Source of the DNA: Takakia lepidozioides | Lineage: Eukaryota; Streptophyta; Takakiopsida; Takakiales; Takakiaceae | DNA length: 64,000 nt | Assembly (NCBI GenBank): GCA_030704615.1 | Contig: CM060733.1 | Location: 1,922,001-1,986,000, forward strand | Direction: 5' to 3' | Shown: piece by piece, positions 34,601-46,434 of the stretch | How positions within the stretch are numbered: position 1 is the stretch's first letter | Layout of the letters: each line of letters begins with the position of its first letter | Notes under the pieces: model-generated | Told to the model about the DNA's origin: nothing | Database searches by the model: none | What the model saw: only the letters and a program-made list of their open reading frames with translations | Position numbers and translations under genes: made by a program

Positions 34601-37600
34601 ACGCCAATGCACAAGTGCGATGGTCACACAGTATCCAATCACGCAGGTTTCTGGGAGATCCACAGGTATGCAATTCGCAAGCTAAAATGTAGACTAAATT
34701 TTCATATGGACAATCATACATGAGTTGTTCTATCAAGTACCCTACATTTGAAGCGTTTATAAACCTCCTCTTACGTATGTTATGAGTTGCTGGGAGAGCG
34801 ATCGATCCAATGTTTCCTCTCCGTTCACCTCATTTGTCGTCTATGTAAGGGGACAGCTTGAAATAATCTTCTAGACAAAGTATCTCATCAAACTGGATCA
34901 CATTTTTGAACCAAACCTCGGCTTCATCGAAGTTTCTATCCATTGGACCTCATTTTATTGCATAGGTAGGATCACTTTCCAATTATGTTCACTGCCCATT
35001 TGCATCCATCAGACCAATCAACAAGGAAGATTACTGCTCATGAGTGGATAGTTGGCTGTCTCACATTATGCCTATGGCATTAAGTGGATCACCAACTAGC
35101 TAGTGGGCTGCTGTACACCTTCTTCGACTCCCAATCTAGAGGTTCACGTGTGAATCTAGGAATCACGTGGGCCCATACCAGAGAGGTTCTCACAGATTTA
35201 TAGCAAGCCTCGTACCTCGGTTTTCAGTACGCCACGTATGCCTTCAGCCATTCCCAGAGTCATGAGTGACCAACTTAATTATTACTCAACTGCAATACAG
35301 GGAACTGGCCTTTATGATGGCGAGCCCTGGGCCTGACTACCTGTATCCGGCCCACAAGGAGAATTATGTCCTCGTACCAGCCTTACACTTCCGTTTCCTC
35401 TCATTGAGGCCAGTTCCACACACAAGCCTGTGACCTGATATGGTACAAGTACCGTTCATGGCCTCCAGTTGTAGTAAGCAGTACAACCTTCAGGATCCCT
35501 TCTACACACGAGGCTCTGTCTGAGATCCGAAGAATTTATATCCAGTTGCCATTTTGCCTACCAATCGAAACTTCTCAGATGGCCTAGTATCTACGAATCC
35601 TTTCAAAAACATCAAATACCCATGCTTACAATATTTCCTTCCAGTGGGTCATCTCTTCTAGTAATTACGTAATTACATAATGTCAATGTGTCTATAACGT
35701 GGGGGTCCTGTGCGGCTCGAATCTTTTTCTGCCGAGAAGGGCCGTAAGCGATATGTGAGATTTGTGGCGAATTCTACTATATACCTACAGACAAGTTTGG
35801 CCACGATCACGGGCGAGCTGAGAGAGTATATTGTTGGGTGTTGCCTGCCAACAAAGGTCAGCCGAACTCCATGGAACAGAACACCCTTTGCCATTTCCGT
35901 TATTGCAACAGTTAACACTGAGAGGGTTGGCATCCTGTACGATCATAAGATATATATGTATGCGTATACATATAGGCATGTGCACGTACGGGTAGTAGAG
36001 TACCATGCACAAAGCCTTAAATCCTTCACAGCAGACTTTGTCTCGAGCATTTGATGTCTAATGACGGCCTTCATATTGGGTGGCGTAATTTTCTTACAAT
36101 GATGAATGCATTTGGGGACTCGGTCTTCTATGTACTTAGAAATCCGGCTTTCCAGACTCCAGTCCAGAGGATCAGAACCCCCGTTCCGGAAGTTTCCATT
36201 CTGGGACAAGTACAAGTTTCATTGCAGTTGGCAACTCCGACAAGAAGAGACTAAAATGGGCTCTCACACATGTGAGTCAAGCAACAACTAGTTGAACGAC
36301 GGGTTCTCTCTAACACACTGTACGCATCACTTCTCCTCACCTAAGAAGAGGTGATTGGAATGACCTTGCTTAAACATAATCATCTGCTTCGAGCGTTCCA
36401 ACTTATAAGCTGTGGCTTATAAGCTCTATTTCATGGTTATGGTTGCTGGCATGTAGATAAATCACGTGTCCCTCCCTTCGCAGTAATCCACTTGTTGTTT
36501 CTGCGATCGATATTCTATGCTTCACAGGCTCCGAGAATCAAAATCTACAGCAAAAGTCAGGCAGGCCACATCAGAGAGGAATGGACAATGGACAAACTGG
36601 GCCGTCATTTGGACGCGCAACTTAGCATATAAATATACAGAGACTATCAAAAACAGCAGCAGTGTTCTTCTGCCACACCAATCTCAGCAACGCCACTTTC
36701 TTCACATACTATACTATAATCGGAGAATATTAAGATCTGCATCCAGATCCAGGACACTAATAACAGGCATGACGAAAGATTACGACTGATTTCGGCCCTG
36801 GCCTTAAATGATTGTCTTACTTAAGTGACAGATCCTCCGAAATCAAACATACCCTCACACTTCTCGAGTCACACTGACTGCTCTTCATTCAAAAAACTGT
36901 AGTGCAATGATTTCGACCGCCATTTCTCCGTCGCCCATTGACACTCAGATTTTCACATGATCGCACAACGAGGCTGCTGTCCATTCTCGAAACTAGATTT
37001 CCTCAGGACTTCTAAGTTGCAATGGGTACAGGGATCAAATCCGCTTGACCTTCCTTTGCAAATTTTACACTAATATTTTGTCCTCCAGGCTTAATATATG
37101 TATTGAAACTCTAAAAAAAACCCTTTGAAGCTGATACTCTGTTGCCTCAGACTCCCTGTTTCTTTTCTTTTGGACTCCTTGTACATTAGGGTCATGAGTT
37201 GTTTAGAGAGTCAAAGTATTGTCCCCTTTTGATACATACTAGAACCCAAACCCAACTCAGAGACCTTTTCCAGGGTCTAGTGTCAAATGTTGGTGCGATT
37301 TGTAGTTGTCACAGTCTCCAGTTTGGAGTATGGGAATTTGCTCTTTCTACTATTGTTGGCATGGAATCCTTGTGTTTGTCTCGAAAGTTATGAAGTATCT
37401 TTCCACCTGCTTGGTGCACGCTTGGGAGCTTGAATGCTCTGGCTTCTTGCCTGCAGCTATTAAGTACCACTTGCTGATTGTTTGCCATAGAGAACTACAC
37501 AACTAGAGCTTATCGATGATTTTACATATGTAACCCAGAGCTCTTCATCTTTATTCAACAAATGTCTCTTTCCTCCTTGTGGTGTAAACAGCCTAGTCCA

Positions 37601-37616
37601 AGAGTATGAAGGAAAA
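31633..37616. other. Long non-coding stretch
   Basis: There are several ORFs of 60-157 residues on both strands (for example 33042-33515 minus and 35710-36054 plus). None shows a family motif, and competing strands are equally open. A tRNA-like remnant is given separately. Confidence 0.5.
34360..34432 (-). ncRNA. tRNA-like SINE remnant, minus strand
   Basis: The minus strand reads AGGTAGCACAGTGGTTGGG then TTGCCTGGGCATG, as in tRNA-derived SINE heads, followed by a weak B-box GGGGTCAAAGTGTC. The B-box is degenerate, so this is tentative. Confidence 0.4.
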
Positions 37617-38237
37617 ATGGATGTTCCACAACCCAGAACAATGCTTGGAGGTCCATTAGTGACAAAAAGATGTTCTCTTTGGGGTTCAATCTGGATTAAA
37701 ACTCACCCTTCCAAGGTTGCAGCCTTCCTATGGCAGATAGTGAATAGGGCATGGCTAATGTCCAACTCCTTTGTGTGGATTCTACGTAAACCTCTCGCGA
37801 AAATGGACATTGACCCCCATGAATGGTCGTGGAAATTCAAAAATGCTCCGGAGCCTTTCTTTGCATACACAACTAAGAAAGGCTTTAGAGCCCTATCAAT
37901 CACTCAGCCTATGAACAAGAAGTGGGAGTCCAGATGGCGGTTATACAATTTCTGTGATGATAACTGGAACTAGTCTATTTGGGGTTCAATCTGGATTAAA
38001 ACTCACCCTTCCAAGGTTGCAGCCTTCCTATGGCAAATAGTGAATAGGGCATGGCTAATTTCCAACTCCTTTGTGTGGATTCTACGGTCTTGGACTTAAT
38101 CTCCATCGGGAGATGTTTGGCTCATATTACACTGATCGCAGTGTGTGTGCCTCATGGTGTAATCGGGGTTTTAATTTTTCCCCCTCTAAATAATTTATAA
38201 TAAAATATATCAGGGATACAACCCCCATGTTTTGTCG

Positions 38238-38269
<32 letters not shown>
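37617..38269 (+). mobile_element. L1-type LINE 3' end with zf-RVT domain and poly(A)
   Basis: The ORF at 37617-37973 contains a zf-RVT-like segment (SLWGSIWIKTHPSKVAAFLW, residues about 21-40), typical of the region after the RT of plant L1 LINEs. About 105 bases (37680-37785) are repeated directly at 37980-38085. A LINE-like 3' UTR follows and ends in a run of 32 A at 38238-38269. The RT and endonuclease are absent, so the copy is 5'-truncated and rearranged. Confidence 0.7.
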
Positions 38270-38270
<1 letters not shown>

Positions 38271-38801
38271 ATAGAATAATCCTTGAATGGACGATTAGGG
38301 GATACTGTTTTGAACAGCAAGTGCACTGAGCCAAAGGTGCCCAAAAAGTATGCGTCCTCTTTCACTTTACTGATTAAATAACATAGTAATATGGACCATG
38401 TCATTCAACTAACATAACCATTTACTAACCTTAAAGTAACCTCCCACTCCTAAAGAAAACTGAGCTCAAGGTCCATCTTGACGAAACTCAATCATGGATC
38501 GTTGCTCTAGATGAAACTCAATCGTGATCATTGATCACGAAATGTGATCCCCTCTCCTGCATGTTTGGATTCATTTTTCCTATCTGGACTCATTTATGAC
38601 TTGATACTTCTCTCAAAGTGCGCACCGGTGGTTATTAATTTGAAGTAGCCAAAAAGAAGTACAGAGTATATCCGAACAATGGTTAAAGGGATTTTCAGAA
38701 GGAAAAACCAGAAACAAACAGAAAACAAACAGCCAAGAAAGAAAAATAGAGACGAGAAAAAAGAAAGGAAGAAAAAGAAGCCAGGACAAAATAGATTGTA
38801 T
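38270..38801. other. Short non-coding spacer between two LINE remnants
   Basis: A purine-rich stretch at 38690-38785 (GAAAAA/AGAAAGG words); no gene. Confidence 0.5.
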
Positions 38802-39028
38802 TCATAAGACGTTGTTTGTCGTAGCCTTGTGGCCATTGACCCCGTGCCCAGTTTGAGCAGGAACAAAAGGGACAGAAATTATCTCTGTCAGGGATTGACG
38901 TTGGTAGTAAGACTTACCTTCATATATAGAATTAATCCGGGTTTTCCAGATATCCTCTAGAAATCCCTTCACACAAGCATCAATCTGTTGTGTGTGATTT
39001 GCCCAAAAACTAGGCCTCAGGAGGGCCT
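38802..39028 (-). mobile_element. Second copy of the intron-3 LINE 3' end (227 bp)
   Basis: Nearly identical to 1771-1997 (about 14 differences by eye, no length change). It shares the same 3' end at the TGA stop and is truncated at its 5' side. It interrupts DNA directly downstream of the tyrosine-recombinase remnant. Confidence 0.9.
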
Positions 39029-39087
39029 CATGATCATGTATCAGTTAAAAGGGTTCATTGCAGTTCCATTCTGGCCCACCACATGAC

Positions 39088-40240
39088 CTAATCTGGACCA
39101 CTTGTGATCAAAGCAAATTTTAGAGATCGCATATGGTTAGTTTTATGTATTTTTCTAGGGGTCCGTTTTGGGAAGTGGTCCATTTTAGTGACATTAGGCG
39201 CATGAACACCAACAATCAAAGGATGAACTGAGTCGTGAAGATTTGTAACATGAGTGAAAATCTTAGAACTACTTGCCTCATTATGATGATAGGCTTCCAA
39301 TTCTCGGTCAAGATGGTACTGAAAACTCAAAGGACGACCACGTTCATCATATGGCTGTCGTCCAAGATTTTGAGCTGTTCAATGCTTAATGGTTATGCTC
39401 TTGTCATAACGAGCAAGCGTTGTGATATTTCTATGGCATGTTACTATTGTCATGATTACCTCTTGTGGTATATGAGTAGTGGCCATTTTCGTAATGGCAA
39501 GAACTCGACCAGATTTATTGGTAAAGTCCTCGGAGACTCTACTACTGCAACCATCTGCTTCAACCAGTTACGCATGATCCCTTCTCCCACAGGAATACTA
39601 CCCTTGAACCAGGCATTCCCCCGTGGATTCTTGATGGCTGATAAGAAGAGATTATGAGCAGTGCGGTTAGCAGGCATGTGATCTGAGAGAATCTTCCAAG
39701 TTCTCAACACACCATCATCGTATGAGAAACCGGAGAACGAAAATGTTCCTCCTAGACTCTAGTGAGGGAGACCTTGTAGTTTTTAGACAATCTTTCATCA
39801 TACCTAAAAGAAAAAGAACCATATCAGTATTGGATAGGGAGAAAACAAAAAGACGTCGCAATCAAAAACACAAGTTCTAAAAAATCACTTGTAACTAACA
39901 GGAAATTCATGAGCACTTACTGCAAGTATGTATTGCCGAGATTGTCAACTCCAACCTACATAAAATCGTTGTACAATAGGTTGTGCAACTTAGGGTTGCC
40001 ATGGATAAAAAAAACCACAAGACAGTAGAGTCCAAATCTTTTTTGGACGGCATCATGAGGATTTACTGGTTGGTGGAATGCATGATTCAAGATCTTCTGT
40101 TTATCATCATATGACAATCGATCAACCTTGTGTCTGCCTTTATTAGCACCAGACGTCTTACTGAGATTCATGGAAGTCATCAAAGCGTGATTAGTACTCA
40201 AAGAAGAATAGGTTCTGGGCAATGAAGAATCTTTCTCCAT
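39088..40240 (-). pseudogene. Crypton/DUF3504-like tyrosine recombinase remnant
   Basis: Reading minus from 40240: an N-terminal segment with SYDDKQKILNHAF and a DAVQKRFGLYCLV...LHNLLYNDF block (39956-40240). A gap, possibly an intron, follows. Then comes WKILSDHMPANRTAHNLFLS with NPRGNAWFKG (39600-39720), a frameshift near 39540, and the catalytic C-terminus. This has TNKSGR (Arg codon at 39505-39507; family normally TNHSGR), CHRN (His codon at 39433-39435; normally GHRN), ARYDKS (Tyr codon at 39406-39408), a TGA, then a PYDERGRPLSFQYHLDREL tail. Intact enzymes of this fold cut and rejoin DNA through the tyrosine. The lost His, frameshift and stop argue for a dead copy. Confidence 0.7.
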
Positions 40241-41514
40241 TCTCTTTTCTCACCGGATCCGGATATGAGCAATGGTATCTGAATGTTAATAACCTAGAAA
40301 TATGAACTCTGATATGGTATTAAGAAAATAATAGAATAAAAATGGTACTAGTATTCAAATTCAAATTCAATATTGAAATGGTCATCTGAACTATTCAAAT
40401 GGCCATTTGAATAAAGAAAACCACAAGGGAAACCTGCTCATCTCATAGGATACCAACCCCCATACAATTATACACTAAATCAGAATTGCATCCATAGTGT
40501 CTCGCAAATGAAGATCAAAGTGTCATTGTTATAATCAAAACAGCTAGTATATGCCCCTAGCCCTAAATCTCTATTCTACATTATAAAGTACCCCCGCCGA
40601 AGCTGCCAAAAGAGGCGCTCATAAACACATGAAACCTTGCATCCATAATGTCTATATGTGCATATTAACATGATACCCGAATAGACCTGCAGCGACAAGT
40701 GGAGCTCTGATAGGGCCCGGGGAAAGGAGAACCCTAACCGCCGCATGTTAGGGTTTGGGGGGCCGCCAGGGAACTCGAAAACCTTTTGGTAGGGTACTAC
40801 AAATGTTTACGGGAACAAAGAACAGTAGGTTGGGTTAGGAGAGACCCGGGTTGATACCCGGCGAAACCCAGATACCAGACCAACATTGCTTTAAACTAGC
40901 TTCCTTTGTCCTACCTAAGACCAAGTTGCTCGTGTTTATCCTATGAATACAATGTCTTCTCATATTCCCATGAACTTGCATGAGATCTTTTGGGCCTAGT
41001 ATTCCTCGTAGTAAGAAGAGTTAAATGAGGAACTAGATGCTTGCCAAAAAATTGATTGGGAGAGTTCTGATTTTGAACATTGACCCATTGAAGCAGCCTC
41101 AGATCTCACCATCTATTAACCGAATTGCTGGAAACTTCAGTTGCTAGAAATTTGCAATCCTTTGCTTTTAATGGGTTGCAGCCTTCTAGTCAGATAGCAG
41201 TACCTAGGAAGGGGAGTTTGCCCCTTGAAGTAGGGATTGCGGGGCCTATTTCTTCTAGCCCGACTGTGACCACAAGCCTCCAAATTATCCAGTATTGGAG
41301 GTGGAACAACAACCTATGCATAGACAATTTACAACTTCACCATGATATCCAACATTTGCGTCACCTTCAGATTGCAGATGTACAAATTGATATATGTACT
41401 GTGGATTAATTAGATCATGTAGACTTGATTACGTTGATTGCAATTACACCAATTGATTGGCACACTGATGCCTTGATTGATACACTACAGATTGATATGG
41501 GATGTCAATGGAAG
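40241..41514. other. Non-coding stretch left of the Ty3 array
   Basis: A telomere-like TTAGGGTTTGGGG occurs near 40749. No gene family is recognised; the ORF at 41125-41409 is unassigned. Confidence 0.5.
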
Positions 41515-42200
41515 GTCCCTTGGAATTTATCAGTGACCAGGGAAGTCACTTCATTAATGAGACCATTGAACTATTGACTAAAGAGTTCATGATTGTGCAT
41601 AGGAAGAGTACAACGTATTACCCACAAGGTAATGGGCAGGCAGAGGCTACCAACAAAATACTATGTACTATCTTGGCTAAGATAGTCAATGCAAACAGAA
41701 CGGATTGGGATACAAAGCTGCTGACAGCTTTGTGGTCATACAGGACTTCATATAAAGTCACCACTAAGTATACACCATTCCAATTAGTTTATGGTATGGA
41801 AGCTTCTTCCAGTGGAATTCTTGTTACCTACCATGAGAATGGAATGGGGAAAGAAAATGGAATTGGAAGATTCAATTAAGATTAGGAAACATGAATTATA
41901 CCATGTGGAAGAAGTACATGCTGATGCAGCTGATAACATGACCAGAATTCAGATGAAGAGGAAAGAACAGTTTGATGAAGGCAAATTAAAGACTTTTAAG
42001 ACGGGAGATTTGGTTCTCTGGTTGCAGAAGAAGGGGAAGATTAAAGCTTCTAAGCTTAAATCACCATGGAAAGGACCTTATGTCATACAGAAGATGTATG
42101 ATAACAACACCGTCATGTTACAAACCATTAACAAAGAGATGCTGGGAAGAGTCAAAGCCAATAAGTTGAAGGGGTACAGTGGTATCCATGACAAACCATT
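41515..42200 (+). pseudogene. Ty3/gypsy integrase C-terminal half (unit 1, left-truncated)
   Basis: Starts inside the integrase core at the second catalytic Asp (SDQGS, codon 41535-41537). The catalytic Glu (QAEATNK, codon 41643-41645) follows with 35 residues between, the expected D35E spacing. A frameshift lies near 41800-41815 (compare 53521). The C-terminal part has [22 protein letters not shown] and GPYVIQKM and no chromodomain, which suggests a non-chromovirus lineage. Upstream pol is absent. Confidence 0.85.
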
Positions 42201-42933
42201 GCAGCACGATTTGCATGTTGAAACGCAAAAGCAGTCACGGGCTGCGCCAGTGATACCAACGGAGTATGGAGCACTTGTCGCTAAGCCGAGCGTATATGAC
42301 CAAGGCGGGCAGTACAAGCATGACACAGCCTATCACAGCCCATCAGAGCGTGACACAGCCTATCACAACGTACCACAGTATGACACAGCCTGTCACAGCT
42401 CAACACAGCCTACCAGGGTTACACAGTCCATAGGATCAGTGACAGGTGGACGTGGGTTAACATCCGGAGAGTGGCCGGCGGAAAAGTGGACGGAGGCAGG
42501 TTTAGAAATGGACACGTGGACGCCAGGGCGAGACACACAGCCGGGCATGAATGGCAACCATGGGTGTCATCAAGATAGAAGACAAATTCGGCCGTCAAAG
42601 TACCTACCCGGCACATTAGTCCAAACGAATTGTGGGCCCATTAATGCATACAGGGAACGGGTAACGGAACCCTTTACAAGTACCGAAAAGCGAAATCCTT
42701 GTCACATGTGTTATCCTAGTGGACAGTCCAGGGGGGGGAATCCACAGAAGGGAATGAAATCACAAAACCAATCACAGAGCCAACAGCCAATCATGAGCCA
42801 GAATTACCTGCTGAGGGTATTTTCCAAGAAGCGAAATCAAGAATTTAGAGGGATTCTGAGCGCAAGAGTCGGCGTCGTTCCAAGTAACGGGCGTCTCGTC
42901 AGGAGAGACAATCAAAGCTATAGCTTTGAAGCT
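42200..42933 (+). mobile_element. Linker between integrase and coiled-coil ORF, probable LTR region (unit 1)
   Basis: Shares with 53920-54732 a CACAGCCTATCACAGCCCA tandem array (42330-42425) and, in the same order, ACAGTCCATAGG, GGACACGTGG, AAGTACCTACCCGG and GTGGGCCCATTAATGCAT. A G-rich tract (GGGGGGGG near 42732) could be a polypurine tract. LTR boundaries (TG..CA) and a primer-binding site were not fixed. Confidence 0.45.
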
Positions 42934-44545
42934 ATGGCGGAACTAACAGACTACACGCTCGCCTTACTACTTACGTAGTGGCACAAGAACAGACGAAAGG
43001 AGAGTACATTTTCTCTAAGTCGATACTTGCAAGCCCCACAGGCTTACAAACACTTACCCATTTCATTCTGCGCCAACCATAATTTTATGCTTTGTGCCCT
43101 GCAGGCGTTTCTTCAGTTGTTGCAACCAAAACCTTTCTGTTTGTCTAGAATGAAGAGATTGAGAGGAATGGAGGATATCAGGGTGAAGAGCACCACAATC
43201 TTACAGAAGCAAACGATTGCTACACCACAGGCGGTGCAGCTACTGAAGGAGCTGCGATTGGAGGGATTGCTACGCAAGGATTGGTCCTTGCATCATCGGC
43301 AGTTCATGATACAATTTCTTCAGAACTTTGAGCCTCGGACAGGAGTTACTCAGGTGAGGGGAGTAAATATAGAAATTACTCCCCAGTACCTGCAGCAATT
43401 GTTTGATTTGCCATCAGGACATGTGGATGTGGATGAGCACAGGGCAAGATTGCAGATATGGAATCTGTTCCAAGAAGGGAGTTTCTTTAAAACTCAAGGT
43501 TTTGCTTGTACCAAAGCCGAGTACCCAGGGCTTAGGGAAGTTGGCCAAATCTTGAACGTTTGTTTGCCATGAAACAGAACCCAGTATTTGAGCAGGTCCT
43601 TCACAGAGGAGATCCTGAAAGCTTTGAGGGGAGAGTATGTCGCTTGGGCGGAGTTAATGTACAACGGATTGGTGGACGAGATGAAGAGGTTACAGGGCAC
43701 TGCTGCAAAGTCTCCGATCATTGTGTCTGGACCAATCATTGCTCAAATAATTCTTGATTCTTGCATACTTAATACTCGGGAAAGAAAGGAGATGAGAGTG
43801 TTTGAGGCAGAAACCACTGCAATTGAAGACCAAGGCTCTTCACACAGTGAGGGTGGACTGGCAGGGCAACATCAAACTAAGAGACAGAGGGGGGTAAGAC
43901 TGTAGTGGCGGATCCACTGGCTTCACGGAAACCGCACGATAATGTTTCTCAAGCTCTTGTGCAGGATGTGGCACAGCAGCACAAAGAGCTACTATTATTG
44001 GAAGCAGGGCCTTCAGAGAGGGAAGAGGAAGTCACTTCGATGTCATAGCCACCACAACCAATTGACTCTGTTGTTTTAGAGGTTCCACAGTTAGTATATG
44101 CTGTGGCATCACCCCCAATTGCTCTGGAAGGAGAAAGGTTGGACATTCCCACTACAGAGCAGGTCGTGGCCGAAATTGAGAAGGGTGACCTTCTCTATGA
44201 AAATTCTGGCTTGGTAAGGGAAACAGTGATTCCAAAGGTGCAGCGGTTGTCCAGGGGAAACCCTACTGTGCATGTAATACCCACACCTGTGACGGAGGTA
44301 CCAGGGGTAGAATATCAAGACACTGCAGCACCTGTGACGGATGAGGTGGTTCAGGAAGAAAATCTGGTGGGGCAATGGCCTGAATGGTTCGTGAGGCATC
44401 ACACTGTTGAGGATCAGGGAGAACAGCAGCAAGCTCACCATGATGACCCTCAGCAGGCCATGTTTATGAGTTCCATAAGCAGGACACTTAATTTGTTGGG
44501 CACTTATGTGAAATCCCATGTTCCATCTACCCAATTGGCAGCTTT
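42934..44545 (+). pseudogene. Ty3-associated coiled-coil ORF, unit 1, 5' part (split by CACTA)
   Basis: Begins with ATG in the context MAELTDYTLALLL and runs into a TAG after 14 codons; the copy at 54733 reads on, so this copy is mutated. Recognisable parts are FCANHNFMLCALQAFLQLL, the DWSLHHRQFMIQFLQNFEPR block, a VRGVNIEITPQYLQQLFDLP segment reminiscent of plant transposon gag-like domains, then the acidic region and NLLGTYVKSHVPSTQLAAF. Several stops and shifts occur (43570, 43903, 44046). The ORF resumes at 50744 after the CACTA insertion. Confidence 0.75.
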
Positions 44546-44564
44546 CACTAGAAGCATTCGTGTC
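44543..44564 (+). repeat. Left target duplication (TTT) and CACTA TIR
   Basis: TTT then CACTAGAAGCATTCGTGTC; exact inverse of the right end. Confidence 0.95.
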
Positions 44565-44861
44565 ATTTACCACTGGGGTAACGACTCATTTTGAGTCGTA
44601 AAAGTCAAAAAACTGGGATCGACTAGAAATTACAACAGACTAGTTACAACAGACGTGGTAGTTAGGTTGGACATCCAATGATTGGAGTGGTAAAGGACGC
44701 AGACGCGCAAACAACTGCTCATCGATTAATGTGATTAATGCTGAAGAACCACGTGGCGTAACCAGGCGGGCCGCCCGTGTGTCTGACCTTTTGGGCTGAC
44801 TTTGACTTTTCCCTCCGGATGTGTGGACCGACTCACCGAAGCGCGGTGACACATAGACGCG

Positions 44862-44915
44862 GACGTGGACGCGGACGTGGACGACGATGTGGACGCCGAC
44901 GTGGCGGCGCCACAA
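44862..44915. repeat. GACGTGGACGCG minisatellite
   Basis: Degenerate GACG(T/C)GGACG units within the CACTA element; GC-rich and likely non-coding. Confidence 0.6.
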
Positions 44916-45404
44916 CGAGCAGCACTGCTGCCACGTGGCCACGGGCGCCACGTGGTAGTAGACCACATAACTTGCAGTGCTACATGTCCAAGTGGCAATT
45001 GCGACTGCGGAAGTTGGCGCAACCACTGCTTTACTACTTTACATGAAGTGCTTGAAATTACTTGAACAATCATTCATAGTGATTCATGCTTTGGAGTTTT
45101 GGTGTTTGTAGTGAGTCGACTAGTAATGCCATACAAGAGAACTAATCATGCATTAGAAATGCACAAACGATGAAAGACATGCCATGAAACAAAATGAAAT
45201 GAAAATGAATGAAATGAAACAAAATGGTACTTTATTACATCTGCGGAAAGCTCAAAGAGCTTATGGGACAAAATGAAAAACACAAAGTAAAAAGCAGCCC
45301 AAAAGCTACTGCTGCTCTGGGGATTGCCTAAGGGTCAAGGCCTCGTGCAAGTAAGCTGTCAAGCAGTTCTGATCCTCATAATGCAAGACTTCAGTGAGTT
45401 CCAC

Positions 45405-46250
45405 GGAATAGACCATCTACCCATGGAGGTTTCTTGTAGTTATTGATCCACAGGGAATCATAGATAAATCTTGTGCTTGAAATTTGGCCCTCTAGGATGA
45501 ATCTGGACCACACTCTATCCCTGCTCCTTCAGCTATCCATGCCCCTGCACAAATCATGCATTCATCATGTCAAAATCACTCCAAACTAGATTCACTCAAC
45601 CAGCTAACTTGCAGAATTCAACATGGAAATTATGGGCCGATTCTGATAAGAGGGAAAAAATAGGGTGAAATGTGCTGAAGAAGATGCCTTCATTAACAAT
45701 GTCTGATTTTATCAATTGTGCCGTTGCTGCCAGTTGACCATCTACCCATGCAGGTTTCTTGTAGCTTCATAGTTAATCTGGAGCTTGAAGTCCGGCCCTC
45801 TTGGGTGAATCTGCACCCACACTCTATCCTTGCTCCTTCAACTATCCATGCCTCGCACGAATCATGCATACAACCTTGCCTTGTTGCTAGCAGTTGATGA
45901 TGACAGCCTAGACTAGTTCTAGGAAGCACCCAGCTCAACTTATCACACTAGTTCCTACGCTCAATTTCATCTGCTACTCTCTATAATCCAACAAACATTC
46001 ACCTTCTTGCCTCGATTGTCCCACCATTGACTGGGGTCAAAAAAGTATTCATTCCACAACTTCTCCTCGTCTGTGTTACCTATTTCTGATACTTTCCTGT
46101 TATCACATTGGCAGAATCATGTCAAAGTCACTCCAAACTATCAAAGCTTCAATCAACCAGCTAACTTGCAGAATTCAGACATGAATAATTAGGGGCGATT
46201 CTGATAACAGGGGACAACAAGGTGAAATTGAAGAAGGTACCTTCATTAGC
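45405..46250. repeat. Cargo module of CACTA element, internally duplicated and found inverted at 58.1-58.8 kb
   Basis: CATCTACCCATG.AGGTTTCTTG...CTCCTTCA.CTATCCATGCC and the AACCAGCTAACTTGCAGAATTC block each occur twice here. Their reverse complements occur at 58150-58810 (GAAACCTGCATGGGTAGATG; TTCTGCAAGTTAGCTGGTTG). No protein is recognised; probably flanking or intron DNA captured with the PPR fragment. Confidence 0.75.
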
Positions 46251-46434
46251 AGTCATTACACTCTATCCTTCGCTCAGCCATATTGTTGAACACTCCATGT
46301 CCACAAGGGTATTGTTCAGAATGACATCTGCCACAATTCCAGCTTTGACGATGCAACCATGGACCTCTTTGCCCTTCCCCAGCAGGCTTGCACATGCACT
46401 ACAAACGCAAACAAAACTGGTTGTGGCAAACTGG
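46250..46434 (-). pseudogene. PPR repeat fragment (captured, antisense)
   Basis: The minus frame reads FVCVCSACASLLGKGKEVHGCIVKAG-like text followed by DVILNNTLVDM, the L/S-type pentatricopeptide pattern of plant organellar RNA-processing proteins. The next unit (VFNNMAE) is out of frame. It is separated from the other PPR units at 49083-49900 by about 2.6 kb of other DNA. Confidence 0.75.

Noticed and set aside
35710-36054. 114-residue plus-strand ORF
   Set aside because: Overlaps equally long minus-strand frames; no recognisable motif.
40749-40765. Telomere-like TTAGGGTTTGGGG
   Set aside because: Too short to be an interstitial telomere array.
43494-43739. Minus-strand ORFs across the coiled-coil ORF copies (also near 23643-24236 and 51056-51338)
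   Set aside because: They are shadows of the conserved plus-strand ORF; conservation follows the plus frame.
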